16,222 nt of DNA from Clostridia bacterium. GTDB lineage: Bacteria > Bacillota_A > Clostridia > TANB77 > CAG-508. A program made the translations under genes and the position numbers. Of the stretch, positions 1 through 8,416 are shown piece after piece. The notes under the pieces were generated by a model. It saw nothing but the letters and a program-made list of their open reading frames with translations, was not told where the DNA came from and did not search any database. Numbering within the stretch: the first letter of the stretch is position 1; the number at the start of each line of letters is the position of its first letter. Location of the stretch: NCBI GenBank assembly GCA_017621295.1, contig JAGATI010000143.1, positions 1-16,222 of the forward strand, written 5' to 3'.

Positions 1-18
1 ATTAATATAATAAAATAA

Positions 19-47
19 TTGTAAAAGAAATAGTCATGTGTTATTAT
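19..47 (+). promoter_or_regulatory. Sigma-A promoter of the VanW gene
   Basis: A -35 TTGTAA (19-24) and a -10 TATTAT (42-47) are separated by 17 bp. Transcription would start near 54, giving a leader of about 30 nt before the ATG at 85. The surrounding DNA is nearly pure A/T, so chance matches are common. Confidence 0.5.
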
Positions 48-84
48 ATATAATATAATGTCAAATAAAGGGGAATTTAGGTGT

Positions 85-1914
85 ATGAGTAAAAATCAAA
101 TTTTAGAAAGACAAGAAAAGAATAATATGGAAATAGAAGAATCTTCAGGTCATATAGAAAGTAATAATAAAGTAAAGAATAAACAAGGCAAAAATAAAGT
201 TTTTATAATAACAGTTGTTATGAGTATTATAATAATAACGTTGTTAGTATTATCTTGTGTTTTTGCAATAATAAATAAAAATAGTAATACCATAATAAAT
301 GGAATAAAAATAAATGGAATAGAAGTATCAAAAATGACTAAAGATAATGCTAAGCAGAAAATAAATGAAGAGATTACAAAGTTGTTAGAAGAGCAAGTAA
401 TACTAAAATATCAAGATTACGAAATTGGTATAGATACAAAACAAATAAATGCAGAATTCAATGTTGACGAGATAGTTGATAAAGCATATCAAGTAGGAAG
501 AAGTAATAATATATTTAGTAATAATTATGATATATTAAAATATAAATTTGAAGAAGCTAATATGAAACTTACATTAAAGATAAATGAAGAATCATGGAAC
601 AAGCTAATAGAAAATTTAAATGGAAATTTACCAGGTGGAATAGAACAATCTAGTTATTATATAGATAATAATAAATTAATTATTACAAAAGGTAAGGAAG
701 GTGTAGTATCTAATAGTGAGAAATTAAAAGAGTTGGTTTTAAGTAAAATAGAATCATTTGGAAAGGAAAGTCACTATATAGAAATACCAGTAGAAATAAA
801 ATCGCCAAGTGCCATTAATATAGAGGCGATATATAATGAGGTACATAAAGACTCCACAGATGCATATATAAGTAAAGAACCTTTTGAAATACATCCTCAT
901 GTAAATGGTATTGATTTTGGTGTGAGTGTAGACGAAGCAAAAAGGAAATTAGAAGAAAGTGAAAATGAATGTGTAATTCCTTTAAAAGTAATAAAGCCAT
1001 CTAAAACTACAGATATGCTGGGAGAAGAAGCTTTTCCAGATAGATTAGCTACATACTCAACAAAATATGATAGTAGTAACTATAATAGAACAACAAATTT
1101 AAGATTATCAGCATCAAAAATAAATGGTGTAGTATTAATGCCAGGAGAAGAATTTTCATATAATAGAACATTAGGGCAAAGAACTGCAGCAGCAGGATAT
1201 AAACCAGCAGCTTCATATGTAGGTGGCAAAGTTGTAAATGAATATGGTGGAGGAATTTGTCAAACTTCTTCTACATTATATAATACAGTATTACTTGCTA
1301 ATTTAGAAGTTACAAGTAGAAGTAATCACTGTTATGTTTCTTCATATGTACCAATAAGTAGAGATGCAACAGTATCATGGGGAACTCTTGATTTTAAATT
1401 TAAAAACAATAGAAAATATCCTATAAAAATTAGAGCTTATGCTAGCAATGGTGTAGTGAAAGTTGATATTTTAGGTGTAAAACAGGATGACGATTATGAA
1501 GTTGCAATAGAATCTAAAGTAACATCTTCAATTAAATATTCTACACAATATGAAGAAGATAGTAATTTAGAGGAAGGAAAAGAGAAAGTTACTCAAAATG
1601 GTTCAAATGGAAGCATTGGAGAAGCATATAAAGTATTAAAGAAAAATGGAAAAGTAGTTTCTAGAACTTTAATTTCTAGAGATAGGTATAGTGCAAAGCC
1701 ACAAATAATAGTAAAAGGAACTAAAAAAGTAAATAATAGTAATAACATCAATAATAGTGATAGCAATAATAACAACGGTAATAGTAATAATAGCACTTCA
1801 GTAACAATAGAAAATGTTGATATGACTACAGTTAAAAATCAGATAAATAATGATTTAGCACATAATAAAAATAATATAGTTGATAATGGTAATTCAAATA
1901 AGAATGAAATGTAA
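85..1914 (+). CDS. Membrane-anchored VanW family protein with G5-like domain
   Basis: A predicted cell-surface protein of 609 aa. ATG 85 is chosen over the in-frame ATG at 58 because AAAGGGG precedes it and nothing like a ribosome site precedes 58. One strongly hydrophobic segment (about residues 39-63) follows a charged N-terminus, so the protein is probably a type II membrane protein with an external C-terminal part. A long region (about 70-315) resembles the peptidoglycan-binding-like region usually found before VanW. The VanW domain (about 320-465) includes MPGEEFSYN and the block YGGGICQTSSTLYN. A G5-like stretch (about 470-545) and a low-complexity Asn/Ser tail follow. VanW occurs in some vancomycin-resistance clusters, but its biochemical role is unsettled and most homologues are housekeeping surface proteins. 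No van genes are nearby, so I infer a wall-associated role and not resistance. Confidence 0.9.
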   Translation: MSKNQILERQEKNNMEIEESSGHIESNNKVKNKQGKNKVFIITVVMSIIIITLLVLSCVFAIINKNSNTIINGIKINGIEVSKMTKDNAKQKINEEITKLLEEQVILKYQDYEIGIDTKQINAEFNVDEIVDKAYQVGRSNNIFSNNYDILKYKFEEANMKLTLKINEESWNKLIENLNGNLPGGIEQSSYYIDNNKLIITKGKEGVVSNSEKLKELVLSKIESFGKESHYIEIPVEIKSPSAINIEAIYNEVHKDSTDAYISKEPFEIHPHVNGIDFGVSVDEAKRKLEESENECVIPLKVIKPSKTTDMLGEEAFPDRLATYSTKYDSSNYNRTTNLRLSASKINGVVLMPGEEFSYNRTLGQRTAAAGYKPAASYVGGKVVNEYGGGICQTSSTLYNTVLLANLEVTSRSNHCYVSSYVPISRDATVSWGTLDFKFKNNRKYPIKIRAYASNGVVKVDILGVKQDDDYEVAIESKVTSSIKYSTQYEEDSNLEEGKEKVTQNGSNGSIGEAYKVLKKNGKVVSRTLISRDRYSAKPQIIVKGTKKVNNSNNINNSDSNNNNGNSNNSTSVTIENVDMTTVKNQINNDLAHNKNNIVDNGNSNKNEM

Positions 1915-1938
1915 GAAAATAGCTTTTATAGGTGTATG

Positions 1939-1992
1939 TAGCCTTATTTTAAAATAATAATATTTTGAAATAAGGCTATATAATATTTTTTT
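1939..1992 (+). terminator. Rho-independent terminator after the VanW gene
   Basis: The hairpin arms TAGCCTTATTT (1939 on) and AAATAAGGCTA (ending 1977) enclose an A/T loop that can pair further. A T-rich run follows at about 1984-1992. It lies 25 bp after the VanW stop codon. Confidence 0.8.
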
Positions 1993-2144
1993 AAAATCTT
2001 CTAAAGATAAAATTTTTATTAATAGTAATTTGCTATAAACATACTATTTTTATGAATTTAGATGCTCAATTTTAAAACAACCATTATTTAGTTTTTGTAG
2101 TAGTAACTTATAAAGTAATTTATAATATATTTTATAAAAAATAT

Positions 2145-2183
2145 TTGACTTCTAATAAATGTTATTATAATATATAATAACAT
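2145..2183 (+). promoter_or_regulatory. Promoter with overlapping 25-bp palindrome, upstream of the UDP-sugar pyrophosphorylase
   Basis: A -35 TTGACT (2145-2150) and a -10 TAATAT (2168-2173) are spaced by 17 bp. A perfect inverted repeat with 11-bp arms (ATGTTATTATA / TATAATAACAT) and a 3-nt centre spans 2159-2183 and covers the -10, so it may be an operator. The rest of the 1915-2225 intergenic stretch holds the VanW terminator and otherwise featureless A/T-rich DNA. Confidence 0.55.
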
Positions 2184-2225
2184 ATTAACCTATTTTATAT
2201 GTATCAATGTGAAAGGAGCATATTT

Positions 2226-3470
2226 ATGAATGATGATTTTATAAAGGCAAAAGAAATTGTAAAAAAATATAATCAAGAGCATATTTTAAATTTCTATGAT
2301 AAATTGTCAAAGGAAAAACAAGAGAAGTTAATTAATCAAATTTTACATATTGATTTTGAACAAATAAGTAAACTATATGAAAATACTAAACACGAAATTA
2401 GATTTGGAGATGCAAAAATAGAACCAATAGAATATTTTGAAAAAGATAAAATGAAAAAAGATGAATTTGAAAAATTTGATAATATAGGATCAGAAGCAAT
2501 AAAACAAGGTAAATTGGCAGTAGTTACAATGGCTGGAGGACAAGGAACAAGGCTTGGACATAAAGGACCAAAGGGAACATATGATTTAGGATTAGAATCA
2601 CATAAATCCATTTTTGAAATTTTATGTGATACTTTAAAAAAGGCTAAAGAAGATTATGGGATTTATGTACAATGGTATATTATGACTAGTGAGGAAAATA
2701 ATAAACAAACTGAAGAGTTTTTTGAAAATAATAATTACTTTGGATATGATAAAAATAAAGTAATGTTTTTTAAACAGGGACAATTACCTATGTGTAATAC
2801 TGAAGGAAAATTAATTATTGATGAAAATGGACTTATTAAAGAAGCTGCAGATGGACATGGAGGAGTTTTTGAATCTATGAGAAAAGATGCAGTTATAGAA
2901 GATATGCAACAAAAAGGTATCGAATGGGCATTTATTGGTGGAGTTGATAATGTTTTAGTAAAAATGGTAGATTCAGTACTAGTAGGAATGTCTATTGCAA
3001 ATAATGTTCCAGCAGCAGGTAAAAGTGTTGTTAAAGCAGGATCAAAGGAAAGAGTTGGAGTTTTTTGTAAAAGAAATGGAAAACCAAGTGTAATTGAATA
3101 TACAGAAATAACTGATGAAATGGCAGAGGCAGTAAATGAAAATGGTGAATTAATATATGGTGAATCACATATATTATGTAATTTGTTTAGTGTAAAAGCA
3201 ATAGATAGTATTAGTAATAATAAATTACCATATCATAGTGCTTTTAAAAAAGCTAAATATATTAATGAAAAAGGTGAACTTATAGTTCCAGAAAAACCAA
3301 ATGCATATAAATTTGAAGCATTTTTATTTGACGCTTTTGAATCTTTAAATGATATCGCGATTTTAAGAGTTAAAAGAGAAGAAGAGTTTGCACCTGTAAA
3401 GAATGCAGAAGGTGTAGATAGTCCAGAAACAGCAAGAGAGTTATATAAGAATTTTCATAAAATTAAATAG
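2226..3470 (+). CDS. UDPGP-family UDP-sugar pyrophosphorylase (UDP-N-acetylhexosamine / UTP-sugar-1-P uridylyltransferase)
   Basis: Likely transfers UMP from UTP to a hexose (or N-acetylhexosamine) 1-phosphate in the cytoplasm, making the UDP-sugar used for wall or glycan synthesis. The nucleotide-binding signature MAGGQGTRLG plus the PKG lysine is at about residues 102-117, typical of the eukaryote-like UDPGP/UAP family. A DGHGGVFESM block matches the family's DGNGG(L/V) loop. The length of 414 aa is normal. ATG 2226 is chosen because AAAGGAG sits 7 nt upstream; a longer in-frame start at 2199 lacks a ribosome site. The gene is followed at once by a phospho-sugar mutase, which would supply the sugar 1-phosphate, although each gene has its own promoter and terminator. 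Glucose versus N-acetylglucosamine specificity cannot be decided from motifs seen here. Confidence 0.85.
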   Translation: MNDDFIKAKEIVKKYNQEHILNFYDKLSKEKQEKLINQILHIDFEQISKLYENTKHEIRFGDAKIEPIEYFEKDKMKKDEFEKFDNIGSEAIKQGKLAVVTMAGGQGTRLGHKGPKGTYDLGLESHKSIFEILCDTLKKAKEDYGIYVQWYIMTSEENNKQTEEFFENNNYFGYDKNKVMFFKQGQLPMCNTEGKLIIDENGLIKEAADGHGGVFESMRKDAVIEDMQQKGIEWAFIGGVDNVLVKMVDSVLVGMSIANNVPAAGKSVVKAGSKERVGVFCKRNGKPSVIEYTEITDEMAEAVNENGELIYGESHILCNLFSVKAIDSISNNKLPYHSAFKKAKYINEKGELIVPEKPNAYKFEAFLFDAFESLNDIAILRVKREEEFAPVKNAEGVDSPETARELYKNFHKIK

Positions 3471-3482
3471 TTATATATAATG

Positions 3483-3521
3483 TGCTTCTTATTTATAAAA
3501 TTTATAGATAAGGAGCATTTT
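3483..3521 (+). terminator. Terminator after the pyrophosphorylase gene
   Basis: The arms TGCTTCTTAT (3483-3492) and ATAAGGAGCA (3508-3517) pair over 10 bp with one G-U, followed by TTTTG. It sits 12 bp after the stop codon. Confidence 0.75.
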
Positions 3522-3534
3522 GCTATTTTGGTTA

Positions 3535-3562
3535 TTGATGTGTGCTTTTTAAATAGTATAAT
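3535..3562 (+). promoter_or_regulatory. Promoter of the phospho-sugar mutase gene
   Basis: A -35 TTGATG (3535-3540) and a consensus -10 TATAAT (3557-3562) have a 16-bp spacer. The leader to ATG 3623 is about 55 nt. Confidence 0.55.
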
Positions 3563-3622
3563 TAATGAAAAGGTTCTGTATAAATAATATTGTTAGAGAA
3601 CTTAGAAAAGGGAGGAAGTAAA

Positions 3623-5350
3623 ATGGAATATTTAAAAAAATATGAACAATGGTGTAATGATGAAATATTTGATAATGAAACTAAAAATGAATTATTAAAC
3701 ATTAAAGAGAACGATAACGAGATAAAGGATAGATTTTATAAAAATTTAGAGTTTGGAACAGCAGGTTTAAGGGGAATTATTGGTGCTGGTACAAATCGTA
3801 TGAATAAATATACAGTAACTAAAGCAACTCAAGGACTTGCAAATTATATTTTAAAACAAGGAGGTCAAGATAAGGGGGTAGCTATAGCTTTTGATTCTAG
3901 AAGAATGTCACCAGAGTTTAGCGAGCAAGCAGCATTATGTTTAAATGCTAATGGAATAAAAACATATATATTCGAATCTTTAAGACCAACTCCAGAATTA
4001 TCATTTTCGGTTAGAAAATTAGGGTGTATTGCAGGAATAGTAATAACTGCAAGCCATAATCCACCTGAATATAATGGATATAAAGTTTATTGGGAAGATG
4101 GAGCTCAAATAGTTAGTCCTAAAGATAAAGAAATTATAACAGAAGTAAATAATGTTACAGACTATAAGGAAATAAAAACAATATCAAAAGAAGAAGCAGT
4201 AGAAAAGGGCTTATATAATGTAATTGGAGAAGAGATAGATAATGAATATATTGAGGAACTAAAGAAATTAGTACTAAATAAAGATATAATTTCTAAAGTT
4301 CAAAAAGATTTAAAAATAGTTTATACACCACTACATGGAACAGGAAATTTACCAGTAAAGAGAATTCTTAAAGAACTAGGATTTGAAAATGTGTATGTTG
4401 TTCCAGAACAAGAATTGCCAGATGGCGATTTTCCTACAGTAAGTTATCCTAATCCAGAAGATGCTAAGGCTTTTGAACTTGCATTGAAACTTGCAAAAAA
4501 TATAGATGCAGATATTGTTCTTGCAACAGATCCAGATGCAGATAGATTAGGTGTATATGCCAAAGATTCTAAAACAGGAGAATATAAATCTTTTACTGGA
4601 AACATGTCAGGATTATTAATAGCAGAATATGAATTATCTCAGAAGAAAGAAAAAGGTATTTTGCCAAATAATGGAGTTCTTATAAAAACAATTGTATCTT
4701 CTAATATGGCAGATGCTATTGCAAAGGAATATGATATACATTTAATAGAAGTATTAACAGGATTTAAATATATTGGTGAGCAAATTAAGTTATTTAAGCA
4801 AAATCATAATTTTGAATATTTATTTGGATTTGAAGAGAGTTATGGTTGTTTAATTGGTACACATGCAAGAGATAAAGATGGGATTGTTGCTGTAATGGCT
4901 CTTTGTGAAGCAGCAGCATATTATAAATCAAAGGGAATTACTCTATGGGATGAAATGATTAATATATATGAGAAGTATGGATATTATAAAGAAGGATTAG
5001 TATCTATAACAATGAAGGGAATAGAGGGAGCAGAAAAAATTAAATCTATGTTAGAAGATTTTAGAAAAAATCCTTTAAAAGAAATATCAAATTATAAAGT
5101 AGAGGCTATGAGAGATTATAATACAGGAAAAATATTTAATTACATAGATGGAAAAGAGTATAGTACAAACTTGCCAAAGTCAAATGTATTATATTATGAT
5201 TTGGAAGATTCAGCATGGTGTTGTGTTAGACCATCTGGAACAGAACCTAAAATAAAGTTCTATATTGGTGTTAAGGGAAATACAGAAGAAGATGCAGAAA
5301 CTAAGTTACAAGCACTAAAAGAAGAGATTAATAAATTAGCAAATAAATAA
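3623..5350 (+). CDS. Phospho-sugar mutase (phosphoglucomutase/phosphomannomutase family)
   Basis: Interconverts hexose 6-phosphate and hexose 1-phosphate in the cytoplasm through a phosphoserine enzyme. All hallmarks of the alpha-D-phosphohexomutase superfamily are visible: an N-terminal FGTAGLRG motif; the phosphoserine loop TASHNPPEYNGYK with catalytic Ser144; the metal loop DPDADRLG (Asp303, Asp305, Asp307); a sugar-specificity loop with FGFEESYG; and the C-terminal phosphate-binding loop RPSGTEPK starting at Arg536. The length of 575 aa fits the long bacterial PgcA-type mutases. ATG 3623 has GGGAGG 7 nt upstream; an in-frame TTG at 3590 has no ribosome site. The pyrophosphorylase immediately upstream could use its product. 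The exact sugar is not determined. Confidence 0.92.
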   Translation: MEYLKKYEQWCNDEIFDNETKNELLNIKENDNEIKDRFYKNLEFGTAGLRGIIGAGTNRMNKYTVTKATQGLANYILKQGGQDKGVAIAFDSRRMSPEFSEQAALCLNANGIKTYIFESLRPTPELSFSVRKLGCIAGIVITASHNPPEYNGYKVYWEDGAQIVSPKDKEIITEVNNVTDYKEIKTISKEEAVEKGLYNVIGEEIDNEYIEELKKLVLNKDIISKVQKDLKIVYTPLHGTGNLPVKRILKELGFENVYVVPEQELPDGDFPTVSYPNPEDAKAFELALKLAKNIDADIVLATDPDADRLGVYAKDSKTGEYKSFTGNMSGLLIAEYELSQKKEKGILPNNGVLIKTIVSSNMADAIAKEYDIHLIEVLTGFKYIGEQIKLFKQNHNFEYLFGFEESYGCLIGTHARDKDGIVAVMALCEAAAYYKSKGITLWDEMINIYEKYGYYKEGLVSITMKGIEGAEKIKSMLEDFRKNPLKEISNYKVEAMRDYNTGKIFNYIDGKEYSTNLPKSNVLYYDLEDSAWCCVRPSGTEPKIKFYIGVKGNTEEDAETKLQALKEEINKLANK

Positions 5351-5373
5351 AAGTATCAAAATAATAAAATATC

Positions 5374-5396
5374 CATATAATACAATTAGGTGATTA
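5374..5396 (+). promoter_or_regulatory. Possible promoter and ribosome site of the interrupted M14 gene
   Basis: The 47-bp gap holds CATATAAT (5374-5381), which reads as a sigma-A -10 or as a near match to the CATACANT -10 of mother-cell sigma-E promoters. The -35 side (GTATCA, 5353-5358) is weak for sigma-A. AGGTGATT lies just before ATG 5398. The choice of sigma factor is speculative. Confidence 0.35.
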
Positions 5397-5397
5397 T

Positions 5398-6255
5398 ATG
5401 GGTATTTTTAAAGAAGGGGACATAGGTCCTAATGTTGAACTAATTCAAAGTACACTAAAGAAGTTAGGTTTTTACAATGGAGAAATTGATGGTGTTTTTG
5501 GAATAAAAACTAAAGAAGCTGTTATTAGATTTCAAAGAGAATTTGGATTAACAGTAGATGGTATAGTTGGAACTAATACATGGAATAGATTATTACCATA
5601 TATAAATGGATATAGTTACTATGTAATAAATCAAGGTGACACATTGTATAGTATAGCAAGAAGGTTTAATGCAAACGTAAATTATATTCTTACTGCGAAT
5701 CCTAATATTAATGTAAATAATTTAATAATAGGTGAAATGATAATTGTACCATTTAATACTATTGTTAAAACAGATATAAGTTATACATACAAAATACTAG
5801 AACTTAATATTTCTGCTTTAAGAACTGTATATCCTTTTTTAGAATTTGGAAGTATAGGAAGGAGTATTCTTGGAAGAGATATCCCTTATATAAGAATAGG
5901 AAGAGGGACAAAACAAGTATTGTATAATGCATCTATTCATGCAAATGAATGGATAACATCTGTATTAGTAATGAAATTTGTAGAAAACTTTAGTAGAGCA
6001 TATGTAATGGATAGAGATATATTTGGATATAGGGCAAGGGACTTATTTGAGGAATGTTCTTTATATATAGTTCCAATGATGAACCCTGATGGAGTGGATA
6101 TTGTAACAGGATATATTAGACAGGGAAGTAGTGTTTATGATGACGTAAAGAGAATTGCTGATAGATATCCTAATATTGCTTTTCCTAGTGGATGGAAAGC
6201 AAATATTAAAGGTGTGGATTTAAAAAGTTACCAACCGGTTTGCAAAGTCTTGTAA
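5398..6255 (+). pseudogene. 5' part of an interrupted PG-binding/LysM/M14 gamma-D-glutamyl-DAP peptidase
   Basis: This is the first 275 native codons of a peptidoglycan peptidase followed by ten element-encoded residues and a stop. Domains in order: a PG_binding_1-type helical repeat (about 5-65); a LysM (about 75-120, YYVINQGDTLYSIARRFN) that binds glycan; then the M14 zinc carboxypeptidase fold from about 135. The zinc ligands His181 and Glu184 (IHANEW) are here. The third ligand and catalytic Glu are in the distant 3' fragment, so the product cannot be an active peptidase. No signal peptide is visible, as in relatives such as Lysinibacillus ENP1, a sporulation-associated enzyme that cuts the gamma-D-Glu-meso-DAP bond. 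The break is in GGT-GTG-GAT-TTA (6211-6222), the conserved GVDLN motif. Rejoining with 12711-13172 gives 424 codons without a stop. Confidence 0.93.
6210..6236. repeat. attL: 15-bp core direct repeat plus element-side arm
   Basis: AGGTGTGGATTTAAA at 6210-6224 is repeated exactly at 12710-12724, 6,500 bp away. The element-side sequence to 6236 (ending TACCAACC) is an inverted copy of the arm at 12687-12710, so together they form the dyad of the original attP. The central dinucleotide implied by the dyad is GG at 6211-6212. Confidence 0.92.
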
Positions 6256-6282
6256 CACTTTGATTACACGACTTTGCGTTTT
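6242..6282 (+). terminator. Terminator just inside the left end, reading out of the host gene
   Basis: The arms GCAAAGTC (6242-6249) and GACTTTGC (6270-6277) extend inward, after one mismatch, by TGTAA/TTACA. GTTTTT follows on the + strand. It should stop host transcription of the truncated peptidase from running antisense into the recombinase. The recombinase stop codon (6264-6266) lies inside it. Confidence 0.65.
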
Positions 6283-7933
6283 TGATTGTTCTCATTTATT
6301 AGTTCTTCAATTTTGATAAATTCATCTAAGTTTTCATTAATAGAATTTAGTTTTGAAAAGTTAAAATAGATATACACATTTTTGTCTTTATCAATCTCAA
6401 TTTTATTGATTAATCTGTATAAATACATTTTATCTATTTGCTCTAATTTCAAAAATTTTTCTATTAATTCATCTAATTCTTTTTCTTCTTTTGTTTTATT
6501 TTTAGTATTTATTTTTTCTTCTGTTCCAATTAATTTTTGTTCTAATTCTTCCTTTTGTTTCATTAGACTTGTTCTGTCAAATATAAATTTTTGTGATACC
6601 CTAATGTAATCTTCTTCAAGAATTATGCCTTGTAATTTATCCATATACATCTTGTCTAAGTTGTTATTTATATCCAATATTGCTTTATTAATTTGTTCCA
6701 ATTTCTTCTTGTATCCATCTCGAATATCAAGTGTTTTGTTTTGATATTTTTCATAAATAGAATAGAAAATTTCTTTATCGGCGTATATCCTACATATCTT
6801 TTTTACAACATAAATTATATGCTTTTCAAACTTTTCATAATTGATACTTAATGGATAGCAACTTCTTTTTTTATAATCTGCACATATTATATATGGATGT
6901 GATTGTGCATTTCTTCTTGAATTTTTCTTAAGCACGATCTGCAGTTTTCTTTTGCAATGATAGCAGTAAAGTAATCCTCTTAATAGGTAGTCATATTTTA
7001 GTTTTGTATTTGTTCCTCTTTTTTCTATAATACATTGTACTTTTTCAAATGTTTCTTTATCTATAATAGGCTCATGTATATTGTTTACTCTTATTTGATT
7101 TTCCTTTTCAACAGTTCTTATTTTATGTACTTTATAAGATACAACCGATTTCTTATTCTGGACTGCATTTCCGATATATACCTCATTCTTTAACATATTG
7201 CATAGAGTAACTTCATTCCAGTCATAGTTTGTTTTATTCTCATCTTGAACTACTCCAATTTTTCTATAACCTGTTGGAGATAAATATTTATTGGTGTTTA
7301 AGTAATTTACTATTTCTACACTTCCATGTCCATTCGCATACATATCAAATATCTTTTCTACAATATCTTTTACTTGTTCATCAATAATTAGCTTATTTTT
7401 AATGCTAGGATGTCTTTTATATCCGATATGCTGGAGTGCTACACAAATACTCTCCATTCTTTTGTTTTTCCTTATAGACACTTCTAATTTTCTTCGATAT
7501 ATCCTTAGCATAGTAGTCATTCATAATTGCTTTAAACGGCGTTATATCGTTATTCGTGCTATCAATATAGGTATCTATTCCATCTGTTATTGCAACATAC
7601 CTTATATTGTTCTGTGGAAAGTAATTTTCTATGTAATGACCTGTTTTAATATAGTCCCTTCCAAGTCTTGATAAGTCTTTAGTTATTACCATATTAATAG
7701 TTTTATTTTCAATGTCTTGTAGCATTTCATTAAATCCAGGTCTATCAAATGTAGTTCCAGATATACCATCATCAACATATTCTTTAACTTGCGTTAAATT
7801 ATTCTCCTTTACATATCTTTGCAAAATATTTCTTTGATTACCGATACTTTCGCTTTCTTGTTTGTCGCCATCTTCTCTAGATAGTCTTATATATATTCCG
7901 TACTTTGAAGTTTTGACTATTTAAGTTTAGCAT
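6264..7933 (-). CDS. Large serine recombinase (TnpX/TndX-like), two +1 frame shifts at CGG codons
   Basis: The integrase/excisionase of the element. ATG 7933 follows AGGAGG by 4 nt. Frame 0 ends after 18 codons. Skipping the C of the CGG at 7900-7898 and of the CGG at 7425-7423 gives one 555-aa protein. It has a resolvase domain (about 12-150) starting GIYIRLSREDGD with nucleophile Ser18 and the SRLGRD motif (Arg89, Arg92). A recombinase domain starts at GYKRHPS (about 170). A zinc ribbon (Cys323, Cys326, Cys350, Cys358), a coiled-coil (about 400-480) and a basic tail follow. Length and order are normal for the family, and I see no other damage. Without both shifts only an 18-aa peptide, or fragments covering 7417-7824 and 6264-7520, could be made. 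Alternatives are a recent pseudogene or sequence errors, but the identical CGGA context at both breaks argues for recoding. It lies at the element end next to attL. Confidence 0.88.
7423..7425 (-). other. Candidate +1 recoding site 2 in the recombinase (TAT CGG A)
   Basis: Frame 0 reads GCA TAT CGG ATA TAA and stops at 7417. Skipping the C at 7425 reads GCA TAT GGA TAT AAA (A-Y-G-Y-K), the conserved PxYGYK junction between the catalytic and recombinase domains of large serine recombinases. Confidence 0.7.
7898..7900 (-). other. Candidate +1 recoding site 1 in the recombinase (GTA CGG A)
   Basis: CGG is codon 12 counted from the ATG with a good ribosome site. Frame 0 meets TAG at 7877-7879. 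Skipping the C at 7900 reads GGA ATA TAT ATA AGA, giving the GIYIRLSR start of the resolvase fold. No other start codon with a ribosome site precedes the catalytic Ser in that frame. Confidence 0.7.
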
Positions 7934-7937
7934 TTAA

Positions 7938-7994
7938 CCTCCTATCCGTAATCATCTACACCTATACTATAACGTGCTCAAAATAATTTTGCAA
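7938..7994 (-). promoter_or_regulatory. Recombinase promoter with shared 14-bp box
   Basis: A -35 TTGCAA (7994-7989), a 17-bp spacer and a -10 TATAGT (7971-7966) lead to AGGAGG (7943-7938) and ATG 7933. The spacer and start of the -10 hold TTGAGCACGTTATA (7981-7968), which recurs at the same place in the promoter of the gene at 11061-11367. Confidence 0.6.
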
Positions 7995-8065
7995 ATACTT
8001 TATAATAATTACTTTGTTTTTAACTTTAAATTTTCAATATAATCTTTAAATATTAATCCTATTGT

Positions 8066-8155
8066 TTATTTTACTTCTTGTTTTTCTTCTGTAAAAATAC
8101 AATATGTATTAAATTCTAGTTTATCTATTTTTGTTTCTTTTTTATCTTTATTCAC
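8066..8155 (-). CDS. Possible 29-aa small protein of the element, perhaps truncated
   Basis: GTG 8155 follows AAAGGAG at 11 nt, a long spacing. The 29 codons encode a lysine/glutamate-rich peptide containing KLEFNTYCIFTEEKQEVK and end at TAA (8066-8068). In the same frame 18 further sense codons (TIGLIFKDYIENLKLKTK) run to a TAA at 8009, and they look like an amphipathic C-terminus of the same protein. Either the gene has been shortened by a stop mutation or the peptide is genuinely short. Clostridial elements often carry a small ORF just before the recombinase (TnpW-like). I do not recognise this one and assign no function. Confidence 0.35.
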   Translation of the reverse strand: MNKDKKETKIDKLEFNTYCIFTEEKQEVK

Positions 8156-8228
8156 ATTTACATCAGCTCCTTTATACTTTTCATTAAATCCTTTTAATAC
8201 AGAATATTAAAGAAAATGGCTTGTTATG

Positions 8229-8246
8229 ACACTTGATTTCAAGTGT
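8229..8246. promoter_or_regulatory. 18-bp palindrome upstream of the tiny ORF
   Basis: ACACTTGA-TT-TCAAGTGT is a perfect 8-bp-arm dyad. On the - strand a TTGACA lies just upstream (about 8255-8250), so the dyad could be an operator in a promoter spacer, but I see no convincing -10. Confidence 0.4.
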
Positions 8247-8338
8247 ATTTGTCAATGTACTGTTTAGTATTTCTATATATAAGCCCAGTTTTTATACCAA
8301 AAGCGAAGCTATTTTTGAAAAATTTTTACTTTTACAAG

Positions 8339-8386
8339 CAAAAAAGACCTAATATATGTTTTTTCACATATTAGATCTTTTTGATG
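8339..8386. terminator. Terminator after the GNAT gene
   Basis: AAAAAGACCTAATATATG and CATATTAGATCTTTTT can pair across a T-rich loop, with A and T runs on both sides, so it may work in both directions. It lies about 30 bp past the GNAT stop on the - strand. Confidence 0.65.
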
Positions 8387-8416
8387 TTATTAATTTATGT
8401 AATGCTTATTATTGAT

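Noticed and set aside
815..1796. Leucine-rich open frames opposite the VanW gene
   Set aside because: They are antisense readings of Asn/Lys/Glu-rich A/T sequence. Composition alone explains them.
85..1914. Vancomycin-resistance gene, because of the VanW domain
   Set aside because: VanW is widespread in clostridial surface proteins, and no vanHAX/vanB-type genes or regulators are in the window.
6382..7671. Hydrophobic + strand open frames opposite the recombinase
   Set aside because: They are antisense to strongly motif-supported recombinase sequence and lack ribosome sites.
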